Shown: positions 35,909-46,047 of the stretch, piece after piece
Layout: each line of letters begins with the position of its first letter
How positions within the stretch are numbered: position 1 is the stretch's first letter
From: Scalesia atractyloides
Taxonomy: Eukaryota > Streptophyta > Magnoliopsida > Asterales > Asteraceae
Assembly: GCA_947069175.1 (NCBI GenBank)
Contig: CAMTDV010000030.1
Location: forward strand, 98,604,411-98,668,410
Length of the DNA stretch: 64,000 nt
Direction: 5' to 3'
Made by a program: the position numbers and the translations under genes
Notes under the pieces: generated by a model
Databases searched by the model: none
Told to the model about the DNA's origin: nothing
Seen by the model: only the letters and a program-made list of their open reading frames with translations

Positions 35909-35980
<72 letters not shown>
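35908..35980. repeat. Compound microsatellite (CT)n(AT)n
   Basis: About 13 CT units directly followed by about 22 AT units just outside the right target duplication of solo LTR A. Likely highly variable in length. Confidence 0.95.
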
Positions 35981-36186
35981 ATATATGTATAGAGAGAGAT
36001 AGAGATGATGAATGTGTGAATATTAACTCCCTAAACGATTCATGTTAAGAAACCTATAAAGCGTGTTTAATATATTCATGGTGTAATTGGTCTCAAATAA
36101 GAAAAGCAGGGTCTTCTTTATTAAAATTATAATTATTTTACTTAAGTTAAGCGATATATAAAGATTGTTGTACTCGATTTTTTCTT

Positions 36187-36545
36187 AGAGTAAATTGCAC
36201 AAAACATCCTTTATGTTTCCTCAAACTTCCAGGTTCCAGCCTTAATGTTTAAAAGTTGCTAAAAACAGCCTTTAACTTTATTTTTGTTGCGGGTTCAATC
36301 CTTTACAGCTAACCACGTTATTTTCTTCAGTTAAGTTCCCTCACATGCATAACATGTGAGGGTATATTCGTCATTTTGGTTGATCATGTGAGGGAACTTA
36401 ACTGAAGAAAATAACATGGTTAGCTGTAAAGGATTGAACCCGCAACAAAAATAAACTTAAAGGTTGTTTTTAGCAACTTTTAAACATTAAGGCTGGAACC
36501 TGCAAGTTTGAAGAAACATAAAGGATGTTTTGTGCAGTTTACTCT
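36187..36545. mobile_element. Fold-back element with near-perfect ~165-bp inverted arms
   Basis: The left end AGAGTAAATTGCACAAAACA and the right end TGTTTTGTGCAGTTTACTCT are inverted copies. The two arms (about 36187-36352 and 36381-36545) match along nearly their whole length, including 'ttgcgggttcaatcctttac' against its complement. The loop is about 30 bp. No target duplication assigned. Confidence 0.92.
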
Positions 36546-37364
36546 TTTTTCTTAAGTAAAGATACAAGAGGCACATGCTTAAATTATTTTTAAGCTAAAA
36601 GCACCAAATTAAACACAGGAAAGAAAAAAGAGAGATATACTAGTGTTATTTTTCCTAAATAAGCAACGCAATGCAGGTATAAAATATATATATATAAGGT
36701 CGGCTCTGGTCCATATGAGACAAATATGTAAAACACGATACATTGAAGCCGATCATTACTTGTCATATTTGAAGCCCACATAGGTAAGAAGAAAGAACAA
36801 TGGGGTCAATAATGAGTTGATGTGTAGGGTGACTTTTTAGATGATTTCACTTTATAACTAACACATGTCCTCGATATCCAGATTTCAAAAAAGGATTGAA
36901 ATAAAAAAATAATTTAAAGTATACTACTTTCCAAATGCGAATTGCCCCTTTGAGACTTCAATAGTTGGTGAGTAACATGTATTAGTTGTAAGGTCAAAAT
37001 AAATTTATAGATTGAAAAACTAGTTAACGTAAATCAATATTTTGTTTAGTGACCTAAAAGATGATCATAATGATGTGGAAAACACTAATTATTTGATAGT
37101 TGAGAGGTTTATCAACTCACCTCTTAGTTTAGGTAACATTAATTATACAATTTATTTTAAATAAACTCTACATATTATGAGTTAGTTCACTTATGGCATG
37201 AACCTTGCCTTCTTATTGTTTAATACTTAATGGTGATGAATTTGTAAGTTTGCACAAAAAGGTTGTTGAGTCTATATATTATACTGCCAATTTAAGCAAT
37301 CACCGTATTGATATTATTATTTTTAAGTATTTAGCAAAATTTATAGGATTTTTTTTTGCCCATG

Positions 37365-37605
37365 GCTTTATAGCATGGTGGCATCTTGGGTGGAATAAAG
37401 CTTATGACCATTAGGCCATGGGTTAGATTCCTACAAGAGAGTTTTTTCCAAGAGATTCATCATGAATTGGTGTATAGACATTATAGTCTAAAGGAGATGG
37501 ATTCTATAGGCATTATAGTCTAATGAAGATGGATATGATCGGGTGGTTCCGCTAGTGGCACGATGATGCTCCAGTGGTCCGTCAATGATCCAAATTTGCC
37601 GCTAT
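37365..37605 (+). mobile_element. tRNA-derived SINE (copy 2)
   Basis: Same family as 18955-19195: tRNA-like head with GGGTTAGATTCC (B-box-like), 'gagagttttttccaagagatt', 'gaattggtgt', then GGTGGTTCCGCTAGTGGC and CCAGTGGTCCGTCAATGATC in the same order. The central part carries a short tandem repeat ('cattatagtcta'). Confidence 0.75.
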
Positions 37606-38219
37606 CACTACTCTAGTCTTGATTTGGTTCGGTTCTCGGATTTAACCATAAGTGTTGTGTTCTAAGCGATCCAAATAGATATACGCTAAACTGATGAAGA
37701 ACATGGGTCTCAATTTAACATGTCCCACCCGTTGGTCCGGTTTTCAAAACCATGACAATCATGGACGCAAGTCATGAAAAAAAGTTGCATGTTTTTTTTA
37801 TTGTTTGTTAGAAAGAATAGATCATGATTTTTTATCATGCTTTTCATGGCTATAGAGATAATTTCCACCCTAAAAATCATATGGTATTAAAAAAAACCTA
37901 TGTTAGCCTTTTAAAAAAATCACATGGTATACAATTTCTTAAAAGTAACAAGATTACAACTCTATTTTTAATATTTAACACCAAATTTGATAAGGCAATA
38001 AGAACTTACCAGATAAAAAAGTTTATAACATCAAATACACCCATGTTCATATTTATGTCATTTATGATTTGTCTCACTAGGCTGCTTGGTATGGGGCCGC
38101 GCCTCCTCTACCCAGCCAAAATACATTCAATGGCGCTCCCATCCCATTTTCGAAGCGCCGTTAGGAGGAGCTATTAATCCATCGCGAACACAATAACGAG
38201 GATGAACGGGGAAGAATTG

Positions 38220-40719
38220 TGGGGTGTAACGCCTCCGTAAAATTTTATTTTAGGAAATACGTGTCGTACCGCTAAATTATTTATTTGTCTAATTTTATCA
38301 TTGTTATTATTATTTATTTACTCATTCTTTTATAAATAATAATAATAACAATGAAGATAACAATAATAATAATAATAATAATAAAAATAATAATAACTAA
38401 TGAAATAATACGTCATTTATACGAAACTCGCGTTCGAACACGAGACTCTTAACTTGATCGGGCTGTTCGTGTATCCTAGAAACTAGCTAACGGGCTTTAA
38501 GCCCAACACAAACCAACCTACAAACCCTAATCCTATTAAACCTAATATACACACACACCACAAACTCACGCAGACACTCACACACCCCACTGTCCCTCTC
38601 GTTCAGATCTGGTGACCGGAGTCGGGCTCCAGCGGCGCTCTTCCGGCATGCCAGCATTCCGCACAATCACCGGCCTCCTCCTTTCTCCTTAAACCACCAC
38701 GACACCTCCTCCTCCTCCTCCTCAAACTTCACTTCACTCACCACACAACCCCCTGCTTCGCACCTACTCTTTGAGCAGCCGGCCACCACAGTGGTGGTAG
38801 CGCACGACAGTAGCAGCGAGAGATGCAGGGAGAGAGAGTTCGAGAGGCAACAACAGTGACGCGTCTGCGGCGGCGGCGGTTCCGTTCTTGTTCGGGTTAC
38901 GGCGGCAACGTTGGTGTGTGGTTTGGGTCCGAGCAGTGATGGCGGTACTGGTGGTCTTGTGTTAGGCCACGTCAGTCACACCGTGTAGCGGCAGTGCCGG
39001 TGACGGGATGGTGGTGGTTTGCTAAAGGTTCCGGGTCAGATTCTGGAGCCTCGGTTCAGGTTTCAGGTTTGCTCGAGTCATACTTAGGTGTTTTGGTTCA
39101 GTCTCGGGTCACGAGTTCCGGGTTCGGGTCAACCCAGTCGATATAGCAGGTTGACTGGTCAACCATGGTCAACGGGGTCAGTCTTGGTTCAGGTATGTCG
39201 CGGCTCAGATTCGTTTAAAGCAACCAAAAGGTCGCGATTCAGCCTTGGTTTCACTCGGTTCACTGGTCAACGACAACTCGACTTGGCCAACGGCTCGATG
39301 CAAAGCTCGGTAAAACTCTAATTTCTCTTTATATATATAAAAAATTCAGTATTTAACACCAACCGAACTCAAACCTTTGCATTAGTGTTTATTTACGTTC
39401 TTGACTATTGATAAAGATTTATAAGTATTGAAGTCGAGTCGTTGGGCCTCAAAAACATATTGAAGTTTCGTTATTTAATGCGTTCAATTTAGTAAGCAAC
39501 AATAAGTATAGATATATATGCATATATATGGTTTCGTATATTTAATGAGTTTTGAAAACATTTTATCGACAACTTGTATTGTCGGGGCATCCTAAAAACA
39601 GAGGAAACTCTGCCCGATTTTCGTCAAAGCATACATGAAGATATTCTTACATATCATATTTTCGACAAAACACCCATGTTCCTTTATTATGCTTTTCGAC
39701 AAGAACATAGGTTTATTTACTATAATTTTCTGCAAAACGTATGATTATTTATTTGTACTTTGAAGAATTACATATATATGCCAACCGTCAAGCGTAAATA
39801 TATGTACGTCCTAGTCTAAACCGCAAATAAACCACATATCGGAACTCAAGCATAGTTATAAAATAATACTAGTGAATATTTATTTTATTGCCTTCTTCGT
39901 AACTTCGTTTGTCCATGTGAGGTGACATCGGTGAGCCATCTTTCGACCGTCGATTATCCACGGAATACCAAAGGACGCTTCGCGAAAAGTGATCATACTC
40001 GACCCCTTTTTACACTTTAACGCATTTTGGGGTGCAACATGTACAAATTAACAAATTTATATTACACGATACTAAATATGTTCAAATTACCAAACGTATT
40101 ACCAGTTTTGCTTAAATGAGTATACGTGTTAATTCAAATTCGTCTATTTCATGCTATTTGTTATGTTTGAGTTGTTTACGCTTATTTACCTCAACTTGTA
40201 TTCACATGTTATTATTTTGCATAGGATGCCCTGCATGCTAGATAAAGAATTCAGTTATATGCTATCGTTCTGCGAAAGTCGTCTACATACATGTGAGATT
40301 TGATTTGAACATACACTCGTCGTGATTGAAACAAAGTTTTATACTATTATTTATTTTCAAACTTGTATGCTCGCCAATACCTTTGTATTGATCTATGCTT
40401 TTAATACACGTTGCAGGAAAGCTGATGATTCAAGGAATTTAGTAGGATTGCCTAGAAACACACTTAAAACTTTAAATGTTTATTGTACTGTATCTTATTT
40501 CAAACATGTATTTCGTTTCAATATCTTGTATTAAATCGTTATCAATGAAATGAAATTATATTTGTTACGTGTCGGGATCTAAATTTTGTATTATTTGATT
40601 TAAAATATGTAAAAAGGTAATTATTAAACACTTGACACAATTAGCGTTATGAAGCCTCTTGCAATCTAGTTTTCGTCTCATCCCGATGTTTCCGCCATCG
40701 GTTGGGGTGTGACATGGGG
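38220..40719. mobile_element. Solo LTR C (2,490 bp), Ty3/gypsy type, TSD TGGGG
   Basis: LTR 38225-40714 begins TGTAACGCCTCCGTAAAATT and ends CATCGGTTGGGGTGTGACA, flanked by TGGGG at 38220-38224 and 40715-40719. Same terminal type as LTRs A and B but a different family with no tRNA-like modules. The CG-rich part (38600-39310) has GGGTTCGGGTCAACC-style repeats and a (CTC)n run near 38708. A 77-codon frame at 39088-39321 lies in this repeat and is not a gene. Confidence 0.92.
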
Positions 40720-40940
40720 CCATATAGAATATGACCGTTGGGAACGGTCATACGTGTAACATCCGTCGAAAAACGGGTTTCCAAAACCCGCCTCGTTTAA
40801 TCAGTCAAACATTCAGTTATAAAGTTCGTTGCGTATTTTTGGTTCATATTAATTTTAAACAATACATATTTAATAAATAAATTAGACTTTTAAAATCTAT
40901 AATTGAAAATTTATAATAAATAAGGAATAAAAAAATAAAA

Positions 40941-41009
40941 GGAGACGCCGGGTTTCGAACCCGGGTCACCCGATTTAACAAACGCACAACTCACCGCTCC
41001 GCCACTTGC
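40941..41009 (-). other. tRNA-like module (type II/Ser-like), antisense in LTR B
   Basis: On the minus strand: GCAAGTGGCGGAGCGGTG, then CCGGGTTTCGAAACCCGG, a palindromic T-arm/B-box. Counterpart of 33398-33478 at the same distance (about 190 bp) from the LTR start. Confidence 0.7.
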
Positions 41010-41739
41010 CTTCTTTGTTAATATACTGAAACAAATAATACTTAAATTAAAACTCAAAATCAAAAATCCGGAAATCAGCGCGCCCAATCCGCAGTCGCCG
41101 GAAAAACCGACGATTTCGCAAATCACGACCGTTTTTCTTTGACTGAAACGCGTGAACTAACTTCGACATCGGTTATAACCGATGTCTAACCCCCAATTCC
41201 AGTCGTAACCGCCAGAAAAGTTTTGACCGCGAATCAAGACAAAATTCAGACCCAATACATCCTGTTCTACCCTATAAATACCCCCCCTCAACCTTCCGGG
41301 AATCCTTTCACTCAAGACCGCACACTTTTTCGTAGTTGAAGTTCTCAGAAACTCGTCGCCGGAGATTTCCAGTTTCGGAATTGGTCACCGGAAAACCGAA
41401 CCCATTTCATTTCTTTTGCCTTACTCTAAAATAAGACTTCTAGAGCTCAGACAGAAAACACCGCACTCACCTTAAACTTCTGGTAGAGCCTTTGTCGCAA
41501 GTTACACTTCGCCGGAATTTCTTTCAGTCACCGGAACTTCATCGGAGATCACACCTGTTCGGTACAACATCCTTAAATCCTTTTCTGTTTAAATTATTTT
41601 CGTTATCAGTAATAATCAATCAACTAATTCAATAAGATTTGATTAAACAGTCGAGTTATGTTTCTGGGTATTAATTCAGTTGAAGAAGACGAAGCCAGTC
41701 TAAATATATATGTATAATAAAACTTGGTATTTTAACTGG

Positions 41740-41812
41740 GTTAGACACACAGTCCAGCGGTGGACTGTGTGCAATTTCAAAAGCGTACATCCCGGGTTCG
41801 AGCCACACTTGT
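41740..41812 (+). other. tRNA-like module 1 of LTR B
   Basis: GGGTTAGACAC plus the perfect hairpin CACACAGTCC/GGACTGTGTG, followed by CCGGGTTCGAGCC as a canonical B-box. Counterpart of 34322-34395. Confidence 0.7.
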
Positions 41813-41903
41813 TCCGACTTTCTGAAATAAAACCAATCTTTTAAAACCTATTCGGATCATCCTTCAACACGTATATAAATATAGTATAATTCCGGATATT
41901 GAT

Positions 41904-41965
41904 GGGTTAGCTGGGTGCAAATTAAGTCGATGGTCACAGGTTCGATCCCCCTAAGTCAGCCGGTC
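41904..41965 (+). other. tRNA-like module 2 of LTR B (hairpin deleted)
   Basis: GGGTTAGCTGGGTGCAAA..., then CAGGTTCGATCCCC (canonical B-box). The hairpin half is lost, but the start is about 164 bp after module 1 as expected from LTR A. Confidence 0.6.
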
Positions 41966-42052
41966 AGATGATATTTGAAACATTTTTAATCAAGTAAAAT
42001 TATGAATAAACTAAAAAGTATATAAATATAATTAAAATCAGAAATATTTCGG

Positions 42053-42128
42053 GTTAGACACGTAGCTCAGTTGGTAGAGCTGCGTGCACGTATACGAGAG
42101 GTCACGAGTTCGAACCTCACTCAGCGCA
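42053..42128 (+). other. tRNA-like module 3 of LTR B
   Basis: GGGTTAGACACG, TAGCTCAGTTGGTAGAGC (A-box/D-arm identical to LTR A module 3), then CGAGTTCGAACCTC (B-box) and CAGCGCA. Confidence 0.75.
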
Positions 42129-43113
42129 TAGAATAAACACGGTCCGACCGGTCAACGGTCAACAGTCAACGGTCAGAGTCAAAAAGTCAACATTTTTTTT
42201 TAATTAACCAGAAAATTATTTAAAAATACTTAAAAATAAGATTTTTAAAGTTAGAAAATGTCCTTAAACCTACAAAAATAAATCTAAAACTCCTATTAAG
42301 ATTATGAATTAAAAATATTAATCTCAAATATCCATTTATTTACCGAACCATTTCGTTATTATTTTAGGTTAGTTTTACTCGTCGATCAAATCCAAAAATT
42401 CGTGCGCATTCATCGTCATCAAGGAACGCACCCACTGTGAGTGAATCCTTACAAATTCCCCATTTTTATTCATGTTTTGGGGTGTATCATGTGTCGCTCT
42501 AAATATTTCGTTTATTCAAACTTGTGCCATTACCATTATATGACCTAAACTTATGATGTAAATATTGTTTGTTGTGATACGTGTTTACATTTTGTCAAGT
42601 TGCGTGCAAAACATTCATTAGGCCCATCAGTTCCTCGTGGGAGACGAGTTGAACATCGCGTGCCTCATTCGATCGGCTCCGTTTGATTGAGTCTTGATCT
42701 CATTGTTCATTCATTTGGTGTGTGTGCTTGTGCATTTATTGATATTATTTACATTTACGTTTATTCATATTTGGTTATGCACAATTTTATTCAAATAACC
42801 AACATAACTAATCCTTTCAAATATTTAAATGAGATTCACTCGCCAACTTTTTGTTGATCCAAAACCCTATTTTTACACATGATACAAGTGGACAGGTTGA
42901 AGCAAGGAACACATAGGAAATTGCCTTAGAAGAAAAATAATGAAATCATGAAATATGTATTTGAATATGTTGTACTTGTATGTTTATTGTAATGTTCTTC
43001 TTTAAAAAGAAATAATAAATATGAAACTTTATAGTAAATGTCATGATGCTTTGATGAAAACCCAATCATGCCCCGATCACCATTTCCGCTGCGGGTCAGG
43101 GTGTGACAATACG

Positions 43114-44366
43114 TTTAAGAAAAAGCAAAATTTTTTTCTTTTCTAGGTATGACACACACTTATTATTTTGTTTTACCCAACTCACTCTTCATTCTTTACT
43201 CTCAAAATAATTTTGTTGAATTTTAAAATGACACGACGTTGGACCGAACAACTGGATATCGCTTTAGCTATAAGTGCAAAATACAAATGATTAGGTTATG
43301 TTTAATATTTTGTTTTTTCGTATAAGAGCAAGTGGAACAAAAAAAAAAAACAATGACTAGGTTATGTGTTATGGCTTCATTTTTTTACTCACCGCCAAAA
43401 AGTAACTGTCACTTCACTAACAGATCACAACACTACTTTTATTCACTTTTCTTCACTACACCTTGTTATCGTTTTACTAGTTTTTACTACACCCTAATCA
43501 TTTTTTAATCATTGCTCATTTATTTAAATCTTATTTTTAATACTAACTAATTTAGATAAATAAATGACTAAATAAAGTTAACAATATAATTTAGAAAACT
43601 AAAAAAAATACAATTAAGTTAAATAAAAACAACTTAAAAAAAGTAGATTTAATTAACTAGGGTCATTTTATGAATTGTAAAATAACCTATGTTTATTTTT
43701 GCCAAATATGTCCCCAAATACATACAAAATACAAAATCATCACACACGAATTTGTTCATCGTTGGTGGGTCCCACCCCATTCTCCTCTTCACGTCGTAAA
43801 TCACCCCACACCTTACCACCTATATATAACACCCATTTATGCAGTGTGGCGTCTCATAAAGTCCCACACCACCCACGTGACCGAGACATTAGACCATAAC
43901 GTATGGTTACAAATCATATTCAATAAAATAAAAAGTATACTAAAAGGTTAAATATAATATCAACATTTTAATTATAGAATTAATGTATGTTTTAGGTATT
44001 ACACTATTCCTTTTTATATTCCATCTTAATATTTACAAAATCAAGATTTAATATTAACATATGTTTTTCAACTTTTTCCTTTATCATTGATTTGTCTATG
44101 TCTGTCTATTCTCATACTTTAAATTAAATATTTTAGTCCATGTTAGACTTTTTGAGTTTATACAAATTGATACTTGTGCTCATTTGTCCATTTATTTATT
44201 CAATCTCAAAAAGTCAAACTCATCTCAACCGTCCGATCAACTTTTCCCCTCTTTGACTTTACTTCGCCCAACCCATCTTTTTAAGCCCAGTCTCCATCCC
44301 CAATTTCTTCACTCTGAAACCCTAATTTCTCAAATCATTCATTCATTCAAGCTTTTTACAGCAACA
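43114..44366. other. Intergenic region upstream of the WRKY gene
   Basis: AT-rich, no gene. Frames at 43670-43951 are not supported by any motif. A TATATATAA at 43820-43828 could be a TATA box only for a long leader. Two W-box cores lie close to the WRKY start: AGTCAA (44211-44216) and TTGACT (44253-44258), compatible with WRKY self- or cross-regulation. Confidence 0.45.
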
Positions 44367-46047
44367 ATGGCGGTCGATCTATTCGGAATTCAAGCTGTCG
44401 AACACCTCAATCGCATCTTCCAGCTCAACAATCACGATTTCTCCGTTTCTTCTAACATCAAACAAGCTGTTTCCGCCTTGACGCGTAGCGGACACGCGCG
44501 CTTCCGCCGTGGACCTCCGGTTACCTCGTCTGATCCTCACGCGCCTTCTGTTTCTTCGCGATCGGAAGATAAGGATAAGATGATGAAAGAGTCTGGTGCA
44601 GTTATTGTTGTTACGGATGCTGCAACGGCGTCGTTTCAGTCGATGACGTCATCGTTTGTTGGAGGAAGTGTTGAAGGAAGTGTTTCGAACGGTAGACAGT
44701 TGTCGTCGTTAGGTATTGTAGCTCCGGCACCGTCGTTTTCTTCGAGGAAACCGCCGTTGCCGTCGTCACACCGGAAACGCAACGGCACCGACACGCTGTC
44801 TGCTTCGTTGCACGGATCTCTAACAGCGTGCCACTGCTGCAAGAGAAGGTATGGACAGATTTACAGAGCGCACGTTAGCAAACACATGTTCTATTAGTTT
44901 ATCGTACGCCTCAGCTTCATATATGATCAAACAGTATTTTTTAGTTAATTCTCTTCACTTTCTGAAATTACTTAGCGCACGTTAGCAAACACATGTCTAT
45001 TAGTCTATCGTACGCCTCAACTTAATCTATGATCAAACAGTATTCACTTTCTGAAATCACATAGCCCACGTTAGCAGCAGATACACTTTCTATTCGTCTA
45101 TCGTATCATACGCCTCAACGACTCGACGTAATCTGTGATCATTTGAACAATCAGTATTTTCTTCAATTTCTGAATATTACCGAGCGCATATTAGCAAATA
45201 CACATCCTGCCTAAACGGCTAAACTTAATATATGATCAAACACTATTCTGTTAACTTCTTTTTAAATTATGGAGCGCATGTTAGCAAACATACATTATAT
45301 TTATCTAACATACGCCTCTTAACTGTTTTCTGTTCAGGAAAACCGGATCGAAACGAGAAGTGAGAAGAATTCCGATAATCGGATCGAAAGTAGAAAGTAT
45401 ACCGGCGGATGGTTACCCGTGGAAGAAATACGGTGAAAAGAAGATCGACGGTTCACGGTTTCCAAGGTAATTCACCGGAAAATTTACTCGATGAATGTTT
45501 GTTTATTGGTATTGATATTGGCATCGTAACGAACTGATATCATATTGCATAGTACTCATACCGAATTTATGCAAAACACTGTTAAAAGTCCCGAACCGGT
45601 AACCTATAGCACTAATTTTGATACTGAAATTTAGCAATAATAAAAACAGAATACGCTATCATATATGTTCGGTCAGTACCAAATGGTATGGTGCTATTAA
45701 AGTTCCCGAGCCAGTACGGTACCACATAGTACCAATACTGAAATTGAGATAAATTTAAAACCGAATATCATATTGTCTACATTTGGTCAGTACCCAAATA
45801 CTGAAAGTTGATACTGGATTGGTACGGTACTATTATTCGATACAAAGTTTCTCATATAGATTGATTTCAATCGTGAATCTGCAGAGTATATTACAAGTGC
45901 AACTCGGTTAAAGGATGTCCAGCGAGGAAGCGGGTGGAGTTATCGGTAACAGATTCAAAGATGCTTGTTGTAACATACGGCGGAGAACACTGTCATCACC
46001 GTCACACTCCGACGCCATTACCGGCTAGTTTGAACAGCTTACAGTAA
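44367..46047 (+). CDS. WRKY transcription factor, group IId, with variant WKKYGEK heptapeptide
   Basis: WRKY proteins are nuclear factors that bind W-boxes (TTGACC/T). Three exons, 44367-44848, 45338-45466 and 45885-46047, join in frame to 257 codons; borders are GT/AG with the group-typical intron inside the WRKY domain after the split Arg204 codon. I start at MAVDLFGIQAVEHLNRI because this matches the conserved group IId N-terminus; an open frame upstream to 44184 lacks similarity. Residues 35-50 (VSALTRSGHARFRRGP) are the calmodulin-binding C-motif of IId. ACHCCKRRKTGSKREVRRIP precedes the domain. The heptapeptide is W189-K-K-Y-G-E-K195 instead of WRKYGQK, and GSPHPRGYYKC is here GSRFPRVYYKC. 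The zinc ligands C209, C215, H239 and H241 (CX5CX23HXH) are intact. The protein stops 16 residues after the finger. It is open throughout and looks functional but with altered DNA recognition. Confidence 0.95.
44868..45325. repeat. Degenerate tandem repeat filling WRKY intron 1
   Basis: About five imperfect units of 90-110 bp, each built on 'gcgcacgttagcaaacacat...tctatcgtacgcctcaac...atatgatcaaacagtatt...ctttctgaaat'. They start about 20 bp after the splice donor and fill nearly the whole 489-bp intron. Confidence 0.85.

Larger units (their letters stand above)
35841..38219. other. Region between solo LTRs A and C
   Basis: No gene. Holds a (CT)n(AT)n microsatellite (35908-35980), a long inverted repeat (36187-36545) and a SINE (37365-37605). 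Frames over the microsatellite (35778-36048) and at 36590-36781 or 37824-38177 show no protein signature. Confidence 0.6.
40750..43113. mobile_element. Solo LTR B (2,354 bp), same family as A, TSD ATACG
   Basis: LTR 40755-43108 begins TGTAACATCCGTCGAAAAAC and ends GCGGGTCAGGGTGTGACA, flanked by ATACG at 40750-40754 and 43109-43113. It follows LTR A in order throughout (antisense tRNA-like module, 'ataaccgatgtc', three tRNA-like modules, 'gttagttt...cgtcgatcaa', 'cgcacccactgtgagtgaat', 'actcgccaactttttgttga', terminal 'aacccaatcatgccccgatc'). It differs by many substitutions and indels, so the two inserted separately and long ago or from divergent masters. Confidence 0.92.

Noticed and set aside
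35778..36048. Short proteins over the (CT)n(AT)n repeat
   Set aside because: Low-complexity translation of a microsatellite next to an LTR end.
33210..43108. LTRs A and B as the two ends of one full-length retrotransposon
   Set aside because: Each LTR has its own perfect but different 5-bp duplication, they have diverged, and the DNA between them holds no gag or pol.
44184..44366. Upstream start for the WRKY protein at 44184
   Set aside because: The frame is open but the extra residues look like untranslated leader, while MAVDL at 44367 matches the conserved group IId N-terminus.
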